From: Lachnospiraceae bacterium
Lineage (GTDB): Bacteria; Bacillota_A; Clostridia; Lachnospirales; Lachnospiraceae
Assembly: GCA_017613055.1 (NCBI GenBank)
Contig: JAGAES010000041.1
Location: 1 to 9,865, forward strand
DNA: 9,865 bases
Direction of reading: 5' to 3'
The notes below the pieces were generated by a model. That model saw only the letters and a program-made list of their open reading frames with translations, did not search any database and was not told where the DNA came from. The position numbers and the translations under genes were made by a program. This document shows positions 1 through 5,614 of this stretch, in pieces. Positions within the stretch are counted from its first letter, which is position 1. Every line of letters starts with the position of its first letter.

Positions 1-670
1 CAACGCAGGCAAGCCGGTTTCGAAAGAAAGGCTTACGGAAATCTTCCTTGAGCTTCAGCAAAAAGGCGCGGCAAATGTGAATCTCGTCACGGCAGGCCAC
101 TATGCCCTCGCGGTTTCGGAAGCGGTGCGCCAAGCGAAGCGACAGGGACTTACCATCCCGGTTGTCTGGAATTCGGGCGGATACGAGCGCATTGAAACGC
201 TTGAGCGGATTTCGGACGTCATCGACGTATGGCTTCCGGACCTTAAGTACGTGCGGAAAGAAACCGCGCAGGCATTCTCGCATGCGCCGGACTACCCGGA
301 AACCTCGAAAGCCGCAATCGATTACATGGTGAAGACGGCGGGAGAGCCGGTCTTCGACGACAGGGGGTATATAAAGCGGGGCGTCATCGTAAGGCATCTG
401 GTGCTTCCGGGGCATACCGAAGAGTCGAAGGAGGTCGTGAAGTACCTTTATGATACCTATCGGGAACGTATATGGATCAGCCTCTTAAACCAGTACACGC
501 CGCCCGGGGAGAAGCTTCCGTATAAGGAACTGAACCGCCGGCTTACGACATATGAATACGATAAAGTCACGGATTACGCTCTTTCCGTCGGTGTCACGAA
601 CGCCTATGTGCAGGAGCGGAGCGCGGCTTCCGAAGAATTCATTCCGGTATTTGACGGGGAAGGCGTGTGA
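1..670 (+). CDS. PflX-like radical SAM protein, C-terminal part (5' truncated)
   Basis: The reading frame is open from the left edge (codons start at base 2) to TGA at 668-670, leaving 222 residues of the C-terminal part. The gene begins outside the window. The visible part follows the PflX/COG1313 branch of the pyruvate formate-lyase-activase-like radical SAM family: NLVTAGHYA, a beta strand ending VVWNSGGYE, IDVWLPDLKY, then LVLPGHTEES and ISLLNQYTP. The CxxxCxxC motif that holds the 4Fe-4S cluster should lie upstream and cannot be checked. Family members are cytoplasmic AdoMet radical enzymes; the substrate of this branch is not established. A GTG at 77 lies within the conserved fold and is not the start. 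No rho-independent terminator is visible after the stop. Family assignment is strong; substrate unknown. Confidence 0.9.
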   Translation, partial: NAGKPVSKERLTEIFLELQQKGAANVNLVTAGHYALAVSEAVRQAKRQGLTIPVVWNSGGYERIETLERISDVIDVWLPDLKYVRKETAQAFSHAPDYPETSKAAIDYMVKTAGEPVFDDRGYIKRGVIVRHLVLPGHTEESKEVVKYLYDTYRERIWISLLNQYTPPGEKLPYKELNRRLTTYEYDKVTDYALSVGVTNAYVQERSAASEEFIPVFDGEGV

Positions 671-686
671 TTTTTCGCTAAAATTT

Positions 687-705
687 CGGAAAATCGCGGA
701 AAATC
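687..705. repeat. Two direct repeats of CGGAAAATC, 10 bp apart
   Basis: CGGAAAATC occurs at 687-695 and again at 697-705, so the copies start exactly one helical turn apart. They end just before the weak -35 region of the promoter for the 806 gene. This position suits a regulator binding one DNA face, but that is inference. The surrounding intergenic DNA is A/T-rich, so chance similarity is possible. Confidence 0.45.
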
Positions 706-706
706 C

Positions 707-735
707 TTTTCTTTCGCCCCGTTTCGTGATAAAAT
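707..735 (+). promoter_or_regulatory. Candidate extended -10 promoter for the 806 gene
   Basis: TGATAAAAT at 727-735 matches the extended -10 form TGnTATAAT with one mismatch in the hexamer. A 17-nt spacer separates it from a poor -35 (TTTTCT, 707-712), which is common when the extended -10 TG is present. Transcription would begin near 742, at the foot of the first leader hairpin. It lies in the only intergenic gap longer than 100 bp. Confidence 0.5.
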
Positions 736-741
736 ATCAGT

Positions 742-787
742 CAGCCCCCGAACGATAAGGGCTGCAGAAAAAGGCACGATAAGTGCC
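742..787 (+). promoter_or_regulatory. Leader with two tandem hairpins
   Basis: Two stem-loops can form just downstream of the predicted transcription start. The first pairs CAGCCC (742-747) with GGGCTG (759-764) around an 11-nt loop. The second pairs GGCAC (773-777) with GTGCC (783-787) around the loop GATAA. The 8-mer ACGATAAG is present in both (752-759 and 776-783). The second hairpin ends only 3 nt before the GGAGG at 791-795, so it could affect ribosome access or protect the 5' end. I do not recognise it as a known riboswitch class. Confidence 0.45.
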
Positions 788-805
788 GACGGAGGAACAT
801 TTGCA

Positions 806-1789
806 ATGAGTATTGAAAGACGACTGGCCGCCAAAGAAAGAAGCCGCAAGGCAAGAACGAAAGCAACCGTGAAGAAGTGGGCTGCGATTCTGTGTCTTCC
901 CGTGCTTGCAGTTATCATTCTTTCCGGATATCTGATCTATAAATCCGTGACGACCGTGAACTACAGCAAGTACATTTCAAAGGACGGGACGATTCAGGGT
1001 GTTTCGCCCAGGGAGTGTTTCTCCGAGTTTCCGAATCTTGACGATGTCGTCATCGATATCGAGCCGACGGACGACGAAGTACAGGCCAAGCTGAAGAGCA
1101 CCATCCAGTCTCTTGAGGAAGCGGCGAAGGACGCCTCCGAGCTCGAGACAAGCGAGAATACGACCGAAACGATTGACTATCTGTCCCATTTTAATCAGGA
1201 ATGGGTTGAACAATATGCCGCCGATACGCTCGGCGACAAGTATCCGCTCACCGAAGAAGGTTTCCTTGATTACGTAACGGACCTTCTCCGCGAGGCGAAC
1301 AAGGGAAATGCCAAGTCTTACGTTTCCAGTTACATGGAAGCGCATACGGCGGTGAAGAGCTACCCGTTCTGGTTTACGAAGAACCAGAAGAAGATCCTTG
1401 CTCACGATTACGAGGCGACCTTTGAGCAGTGGAAGGAATACGGTCTGTTCGGCGAATACGAGGATTATGAATCGTACGTACTGTCCATCTACGAAACGAA
1501 GTCCGCTTACCGCAAATCGCTGAAGAAGGATGCGAAGGCTTCGACGAAGACGTATCTGATCTGGCTGACCGTTTTTGACGAGCTGAACCTGACGGCCACG
1601 ATTGCCGATTCGAAAGCTTACGAGATTTCGAGAGCCGGTATGACGGAAGCGACCGACGAGGAGAAGGAGAAGTACTGGAACAGCCTCGTAGAAGAGTACG
1701 GCGAGCCTTATCTGATGCTCGAGTACCGTCAGAACGCGGCAATGGAGGCGCTTGCCGCTAAGGTTCTCGCGAAGATGGAAGCGCAGTAA
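806..1789 (+). CDS. Membrane-anchored trigger-factor-like protein without a PPIase domain
   Basis: This 327-residue protein has a basic N-terminus (about 13 Lys/Arg in residues 1-24), one membrane helix at about 26-46, and a long acidic helix-rich outer part. N-in/C-out topology is expected from the positive charges. Residues 51-60 (VNYSKYISKD) resemble the 'GxYxxL' lead-in seen in membrane-linked trigger-factor-like proteins of Clostridia. From about 145 to 322 the pattern (a YPLTEEGF helix, a KSYP segment, YEATFEQWKEYG, AYRKSLKKDAKAS, then EEKEKYWNSLVEEYGE) resembles the trigger factor/SurA-type C-terminal chaperone domain. No FKBP-type PPIase core (VKxGDxVxxDY, GSGxFIPGFE) is present. The likely role is handling unfolded or exported proteins at the outer membrane face. 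The start is clear: GGAGG at 791-795 lies 10 nt before ATG. A Zn-PLC-like gene follows after 30 bp. The resemblance is from pattern reading only; 'hypothetical membrane protein' is the safe label. Confidence 0.8.
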   Translation: MSIERRLAAKERSRKARTKATVKKWAAILCLPVLAVIILSGYLIYKSVTTVNYSKYISKDGTIQGVSPRECFSEFPNLDDVVIDIEPTDDEVQAKLKSTIQSLEEAAKDASELETSENTTETIDYLSHFNQEWVEQYAADTLGDKYPLTEEGFLDYVTDLLREANKGNAKSYVSSYMEAHTAVKSYPFWFTKNQKKILAHDYEATFEQWKEYGLFGEYEDYESYVLSIYETKSAYRKSLKKDAKASTKTYLIWLTVFDELNLTATIADSKAYEISRAGMTEATDEEKEKYWNSLVEEYGEPYLMLEYRQNAAMEALAAKVLAKMEAQ

Positions 1790-1819
1790 CCGGAAAGAAA
1801 ACCGGAAGGAGGGGGTTCG

Positions 1820-2623
1820 ATGCCTGCCTGCTATACACATAAGAAAATGGGCGCGTTCGTATACCGTGAGCTGTCTGCGGACACGAAACGCCTGATTCAT
1901 AAATATCTGCCGTATTTTCTGATCGGACTCCACGGACCGGACATCCTGTTCTATCATCCGGTACCCGGCGAGCCGCAGGTTCATGAGTACGGACGGAAGC
2001 TGCATCACGAGCCGTTCGGTATTTTTGCGGAAAATGCGAAGACGGTCCTTCAGAATTCGGAGGACGACCGGCAGCTCGTATATTTCTACGGCTACATGTG
2101 CCACCTGTTCTCGGACCACAAACTGCACGCGGCAATCCCGCAGCTTTGCGAGGAGACCGGCGTCACGCACGGAAAGATTGAGATTGAACTGGACCGGTAC
2201 CTGCTTTTAGAGGACGGATATGACCCGGTGAGTTATCCGGTAGCCGCGCACATCGCGGTGAACCGCGAGGTCGCGCATGCGATTGCACCGTTCTATCTCG
2301 GCATTCACGAAACGCAGATTTTTGCCTGCCTTGCGGCGATGAAATCCTCGCTTACGGTAGCCAGAAGCCGGAGTAAAAAGTACCGGCAGGCGGTCGCGGA
2401 GATTATGGCATTTGCCGGATACGGACATAAGATTCCGAGTTTCGTGATGACGCCCGATCAGAGCGAATTGTGCCTCGCCGTGATGCCCCGCATGAGAGAG
2501 TTTCTTTCGGAAGCGGTGGACGAAGCGGTGCCCGCAATCGAGGAAATTACAAAGTATATATATTCTGATGAAAAAATGCCAAATTTTATTGCATTTCAGA
2601 TGGATGGGGAAAATCAGAATTGA
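1820..2623 (+). CDS. Zn-dependent phospholipase C family protein (cytoplasmic type)
   Basis: The 267-residue protein opens with MPACYTHKKMG and contains the His/Asp-rich pattern of the Zn_dep_PLPC family: H7, LHGPD with H38 and D41, H46, LHHE (H62, H63), and MCHLFSDHKLH (H95, D99, H100, H103). These resemble ligands of the metal site of bacterial phospholipase C and P1-nuclease-like folds, here all in the N-terminal half. There is no signal peptide or membrane helix, unlike secreted PLC toxins, so it probably acts inside the cell. Substrates of this cytoplasmic branch, common in Clostridia, are not established, and lecithinase activity should not be assumed. AAGGAGGGGG just before ATG supports the start. 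It lies 30 bp after the membrane protein and probably shares its transcript. The last ~35 codons are noticeably more A/T-rich, merging into the next promoter. Confidence 0.87.
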   Translation: MPACYTHKKMGAFVYRELSADTKRLIHKYLPYFLIGLHGPDILFYHPVPGEPQVHEYGRKLHHEPFGIFAENAKTVLQNSEDDRQLVYFYGYMCHLFSDHKLHAAIPQLCEETGVTHGKIEIELDRYLLLEDGYDPVSYPVAAHIAVNREVAHAIAPFYLGIHETQIFACLAAMKSSLTVARSRSKKYRQAVAEIMAFAGYGHKIPSFVMTPDQSELCLAVMPRMREFLSEAVDEAVPAIEEITKYIYSDEKMPNFIAFQMDGENQN

Positions 2624-2638
2624 CAAAAAAATCAATTC
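2617..2638. repeat. Inverted repeat GAATTGA-N8-TCAATTC over the -35 box
   Basis: GAATTGA (2617-2623) and TCAATTC (2632-2638) are perfect reverse complements separated by CAAAAAAA. The element covers the stop codon of the Zn-PLC gene and the TTGACA -35 box of the next gene. The arms have no following T-run, so a terminator is unlikely. A protein-binding operator that would block RNA polymerase is the better reading, though the arms are A/T-rich and no regulator gene is present. Confidence 0.5.
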
Positions 2639-2648
2639 ATTATATCTT
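2620..2648 (+). promoter_or_regulatory. Sigma-A-type promoter for the sugar kinase gene
   Basis: A perfect -35 box TTGACA (2620-2625) is followed after 17 nt by TATCTT (2643-2648), four of six matches to TATAAT. The region is A/T-rich. The start of transcription would be near 2655, giving a leader of about 29 nt with a strong ribosome binding site, AAAGGAGGGG at 2666-2675. The -35 overlaps the TGA stop of the preceding gene (2621-2623), so this promoter would start the long downstream gene run. Confidence 0.72.
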
Positions 2649-2683
2649 TAAGGTGAGAAGTTGCCAAAGGAGGGGATTATTAT

Positions 2684-3610
2684 ATGATTATTACGGTTAC
2701 AATGAATCCCGCAGTGGATAAGACTGCCGAATTGGGCGATTTCGTTCTCGGAGGAGTCAATAAACTGAAAAATGTCATCATAGATGCCGGCGGCAAGGGG
2801 ATTAACGTGTCGAAGACACTGCGCGTGCTCAACAAACCGAACATGGCGTGCGGTTTCCTCGGCGGCCCGAACGGCGATACGGTTCGCCTCGCGCTTCAGA
2901 AATCTATGATTATGTCGGATTTTGTTCAGGTAGCGAACGGCGAGACCAGAAGCAACCTGAAAGTGAAGTCAATCTTCGGCATGACCGAATTTGACGAGCC
3001 CGGGCCGAAGGTTACCAAAGAAGAACTGCAGCAGTTGATGGATAAGCTTAAGAAGCATGCGAAGCCCGGTACGATGTTCGTATTGAGCGGCAGCCTGCCG
3101 GAAGGCGTTCCGACCGATATCTATAAGACCATGACCGAGATGCTGCATCAGTGCGGCTGTAAGGTATTCTTAGACGCCGGCGGAGATGCTTTGAAGTACG
3201 GTCTTGAGGCACAGCCCGAATACATTAAGCCGAATCTCGGAGAACTCCGTGATCTGTATGATTACCATGATGAGTTCGAGAGCAACGAGGCAATGGTTGC
3301 CTGGACGAAGGAGAAAGCCGTTGAGCTTCTCTCGAAGGGACCGCGTATGGTTTCCGTTTCGCTCGGTGCAAGCGGCGGCGTATTCACGGACGGTATTGAA
3401 ACGATTTACGCACCCGCCAAGAAGGTGGATGTGCTTTCGCCGGTCGGCGCCGGCGATGCGATGACGGCGGCAATTGCATACTGCCTGGATTCCAACATGC
3501 ATTTCCATGATGTAATCCGTTATGCGATTGCGGTTTCCTGCGGCGCATGCACGACCGACGGAACCAAGCCCCCGAGCAAGGAGGTTATTGTTCAGCTGCT
3601 TCGCCAGTAA
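2684..3610 (+). CDS. pfkB: 1-phosphofructokinase-family sugar kinase (PfkB)
   Basis: This is a 308-residue ribokinase-fold enzyme, normal length for the FruK/LacC group. It starts MIITVTMNPAVDKT, typical of 1-phosphofructokinases, then shows the sugar-binding AGGKGINVSKTL (35-46), GFLGGPNGD (57-65), VLSGSLPEG (133-141), KPNLGEL (182-188), VSLGASGG (225-232) and the PfkB signature SPVGAGDAM (252-260), with D258 as the catalytic base and the anion hole in GAGD. The expected reaction is ATP-dependent phosphorylation of fructose 1-phosphate to fructose 1,6-bisphosphate; tagatose 6-phosphate is the main alternative and cannot be excluded. No fructose PTS or FruR gene adjoins it, which is unusual for fruK, so the true substrate is open. 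It has its own promoter and a very strong ribosome binding site, suggesting good expression. The next gene starts 12 bp later. Confidence 0.92.
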   Translation: MIITVTMNPAVDKTAELGDFVLGGVNKLKNVIIDAGGKGINVSKTLRVLNKPNMACGFLGGPNGDTVRLALQKSMIMSDFVQVANGETRSNLKVKSIFGMTEFDEPGPKVTKEELQQLMDKLKKHAKPGTMFVLSGSLPEGVPTDIYKTMTEMLHQCGCKVFLDAGGDALKYGLEAQPEYIKPNLGELRDLYDYHDEFESNEAMVAWTKEKAVELLSKGPRMVSVSLGASGGVFTDGIETIYAPAKKVDVLSPVGAGDAMTAAIAYCLDSNMHFHDVIRYAIAVSCGACTTDGTKPPSKEVIVQLLRQ

Positions 3611-3622
3611 ACAAAGAATAGG

Positions 3623-4240
3623 ATGAAGAAAGAGAACAAACATCGGAGTGTATGGAAGATTGCCCTGATTGTTCTGCTTGGATTCGCATTTACCGGACTT
3701 CTCGTCTTCGCGATATGGGATTATATCGTAAGTGGGAAGTCCGTTGTCCGTCTCGGGGATTATTCCGATCTCACCTACACGGCGGACAACCGGGGCGACG
3801 CGGGGACGCAGGTAGTTGACATGCTGGTGTCCCGCTCGAAGTTCGGCGGTCTTGTGAAAGAGGAAGCGAAGAAGCTTGCGGAGCAGACGATGCAGAAGTA
3901 TCGGGGAAACGCGGACTATCTCGAAATCACATTTGAGGATTATCTTAAGATCTACTTCGGGACGACCGTAGAGGACTTTCAGAAGAGTGTTTCCGAATCG
4001 GCGCTTTCGGTCGCCAAGGAGGAAGCGGTTACGGACGCCGTTGCGGACCGTGAAGGGATTGTTCTTTCGGAAGCGCAGTATGAAACGCTTCTGAACCGCT
4101 ATATGGAGAACGCCGGTTACACCGACCGTGAGCTGTTCCTCAGGGATTACAATGAGAAAGAACTCCGCGTACAGATGCGAAGAGACTTGACGGTCGATTT
4201 CCTTCTGTCGAAGGCGAAAGGACCGGAACTGACCGATTGA
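3623..4240 (+). CDS. Small membrane-anchored trigger-factor-like protein
   Basis: The protein has 205 residues: a basic N-terminus (KKENKHRSVWK), a membrane helix at about 12-31, then an extracellular charged, helical part. VVRLGDYSDLTYT (41-53) matches the lead-in of membrane-linked trigger-factor-like proteins of Clostridia. Residues about 76-197 follow the trigger factor C-terminal pattern: EEAKKLAEQTMQKY, FEDYLKIYFGTTVEDFQK, then a helix of the form 'vaKEEAVTDAVADREGIvLS', YETLLNRYMENAGY and ELRVQMRRDLTVDFLLSKA. No PPIase domain is present, so it may be a chaperone-like remnant or a short specialised form. The upstream gene's stop (TAA, 3608-3610) is in the same frame, so ATG 3623 is the first possible ATG. 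It has only a weak Shine-Dalgarno (about AAAGAATAGG) and may depend on translational coupling to the kinase gene 12 bp upstream. It resembles the 806 product in layout but is too divergent to align confidently by eye. Confidence 0.8.
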   Translation: MKKENKHRSVWKIALIVLLGFAFTGLLVFAIWDYIVSGKSVVRLGDYSDLTYTADNRGDAGTQVVDMLVSRSKFGGLVKEEAKKLAEQTMQKYRGNADYLEITFEDYLKIYFGTTVEDFQKSVSESALSVAKEEAVTDAVADREGIVLSEAQYETLLNRYMENAGYTDRELFLRDYNEKELRVQMRRDLTVDFLLSKAKGPELTD

Positions 4241-4247
4241 CAATCGG
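4233..4247 (+). repeat. Perfect palindrome CCGATTGACAATCGG at the stop codon
   Basis: Six-base arms (4233-4238 and 4242-4247) flank a 3-nt spacer and embrace the TGA stop of the small membrane protein gene (4238-4240). It can form a short hairpin 6 nt before the rlmD Shine-Dalgarno. There is no T-run, so it is not a terminator. It could moderate coupling between the two genes, or be chance. Confidence 0.5.
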
Positions 4248-4261
4248 CGATGTGAGGAAGC

Positions 4262-5614
4262 ATGGGCAAGAAGTACACAGTCGGCTGCAAACAGTTGGAT
4301 ACGGAAGGCAAAGGGATTGTCTCCTTTAACGGGAGAACATTCTCGGTGCCTTTCTTTTTGGACGGCGAAAAAGGGACGATTTCCCTTGTGTACGGGCGGA
4401 ACGAAACGACGGCGCGGATGGAAGAAATTCTAAAGGCGTCGCCGGACCGCGTTAATCCGGAGTGCCCTTATTACATGCAATGCGGCGGCTGCGATCTGTT
4501 GCACATGACATACGAAAAGCAGCTCTTAGTGAAGCAGGGACATGTGCTGTCCGCGCTTTCGAAACGAATCGAAGCGGACAAGCCGGAGATTCTTCCGATG
4601 CTTTCTGCGGACGAGCCGTTTCGGTACCGGAACAAGATCCACAGCACATTTGCCGTACAGGGCGGTAAGGTTGTCGGGGGACTCTACGCCGAGTCGACGC
4701 ACCGGCTGATGCCGCTTCCCGAGGGGTGCAGAATAGAACCCGAGGAGGCAGCGAAAATCGTCCGGACGATATGCCGTTTCGCCGACAGCCATTCTATAAG
4801 CGTCTACGACGAAGACCGGAGGAAGGGGATTCTGAGGCATGTGCTGATAAGGATTTCGTCCGGCGGCGATATCATGGTTGTTCCGGTGGTCGCCGAGAAG
4901 ATATTCCCGAAGAAACGGGCGCTTGCCGAGGCGATTGTAAAGAATCATCCGGCGGTTAAGACGGTTGTTCTGAATTACAACCCTGCTGCGACGACAATGG
5001 TGCTCGGAGAGAAAGAAGAAGTGCTCTTCGGGGAGGGATATATTACGGAGACGCTGTGCGGATGCACGTTCCGGATCTCGCCGCGCTCGTTCTTCCAGGT
5101 GAATACGAAGCAGGCGGAGAAGCTTTTCGCGACGGCGGTCACATTTGCCGGAATAAAAGAAGGCGAGCAGGTGATTGACGCGTATTGCGGGACCGGAACA
5201 ATCGGGATTCTCGCGGCGAAAAGCGCACCGGGAGCTGCGATTACCGGTGTGGAACTCAACGAAGACGCCGTTAGGGACGCAAGGAGCAACGCGGAGCGGA
5301 ACGGACTGAAGAATGCCTCCTTTGTGTGCGCGGATGCAGGAAAGTACCTGAGTGCCGCGGCAGCCGAAGGGAAGAAGGCGGACGTCCTCTTTTTGGACCC
5401 GCCGCGGAGCGGAAGCACGCCGGAGTTTCTGAAGGCCGTTTCGAAGATCCGGCCGGAGCGGATCGTATATATTTCGTGTAACCCGGACACGCTCGCAAGG
5501 GACCTTGAACTGCTGAAGGGCTACAAGCTTACGAAGGTCAGCGCCGCGGACATGTTCTGCCAGTGCCGTCACGTGGAAAGCATTGTTTTGTTGAATCAAA
5601 GGAGACAGGCATGA
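4262..5614 (+). CDS. rlmD: 23S rRNA (uracil-5-)-methyltransferase, RlmD/RlmCD (RumA) type
   Basis: This 450-residue AdoMet-dependent enzyme forms 5-methyluridine in 23S rRNA (U1939 in E. coli; Gram-positive RlmCD also modifies U747). Residues 1-58 are a TRAM-like RNA-binding domain (GKGIVSFNGRTFSVPFFLDGE). A 4Fe-4S cluster site is complete: C68, C74, C77 (CPYYMQCGGC) and C156. The methyltransferase domain carries FFQVN (277-281), the AdoMet loop DAYCGTGTIGILAA (306-319), FLDPPRSG (377-384), the catalytic nucleophile C406 in YISCNPDTLARDL, and E439 in CRHVES, where the E. coli general base Glu lies. All key residues are present, so it should be active. GAGGAAG lies only a few bases before ATG. 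The stop overlaps the HD-GYP start by 4 bp, implying translational coupling. It could be RlmC/RlmCD rather than strict RlmD; this cannot be settled from sequence alone. Confidence 0.95.
   Translation: MGKKYTVGCKQLDTEGKGIVSFNGRTFSVPFFLDGEKGTISLVYGRNETTARMEEILKASPDRVNPECPYYMQCGGCDLLHMTYEKQLLVKQGHVLSALSKRIEADKPEILPMLSADEPFRYRNKIHSTFAVQGGKVVGGLYAESTHRLMPLPEGCRIEPEEAAKIVRTICRFADSHSISVYDEDRRKGILRHVLIRISSGGDIMVVPVVAEKIFPKKRALAEAIVKNHPAVKTVVLNYNPAATTMVLGEKEEVLFGEGYITETLCGCTFRISPRSFFQVNTKQAEKLFATAVTFAGIKEGEQVIDAYCGTGTIGILAAKSAPGAAITGVELNEDAVRDARSNAERNGLKNASFVCADAGKYLSAAAAEGKKADVLFLDPPRSGSTPEFLKAVSKIRPERIVYISCNPDTLARDLELLKGYKLTKVSAADMFCQCRHVESIVLLNQRRQA
5598..5605 (+). promoter_or_regulatory. Ribosome binding site deciding the HD-GYP start
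   Basis: AAAGGAGA lies 5 nt before ATG 5611, inside the last codons of rlmD. An upstream in-frame ATG (5563) has no such site and would add 16 polar residues before the first membrane helix, so 5611 is preferred. Confidence 0.8.

Noticed and set aside
699..711. GAAAA-TCC-TTTTC as a terminator for the radical SAM gene
   Set aside because: The stem is five A/T-rich pairs with no G/C core and no following U-run of terminator type.
742..787. Guanidine-II (mini-ykkC) riboswitch, suggested by two tandem hairpins containing ACGA
   Set aside because: Mini-ykkC hairpins close directly on an ACGR tetraloop. Here the second hairpin has a GATAA pentaloop and the first an 11-nt loop, with ACGA not positioned as the loop, and the downstream gene is not a guanidine exporter or carboxylase.
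977..2170. 397-residue open frame on the minus strand
   Set aside because: It lies antisense to two well-supported genes, is Arg/Leu/Val-rich in the manner of a shadow frame, has no ribosome binding site logic and shows no recognisable motif.
4237..4242. TTGACA resembling a -35 box before rlmD
   Set aside because: No -10-like hexamer lies 16-18 nt downstream (GCATGG at the expected place), so there is no support for a promoter.
5563..5610. Upstream ATG giving a 593-residue HD-GYP protein
   Set aside because: It has no ribosome binding site, overlaps rlmD by 52 bp and adds a polar tail before the first membrane helix. ATG 5611 has AAAGGAGA at good spacing.
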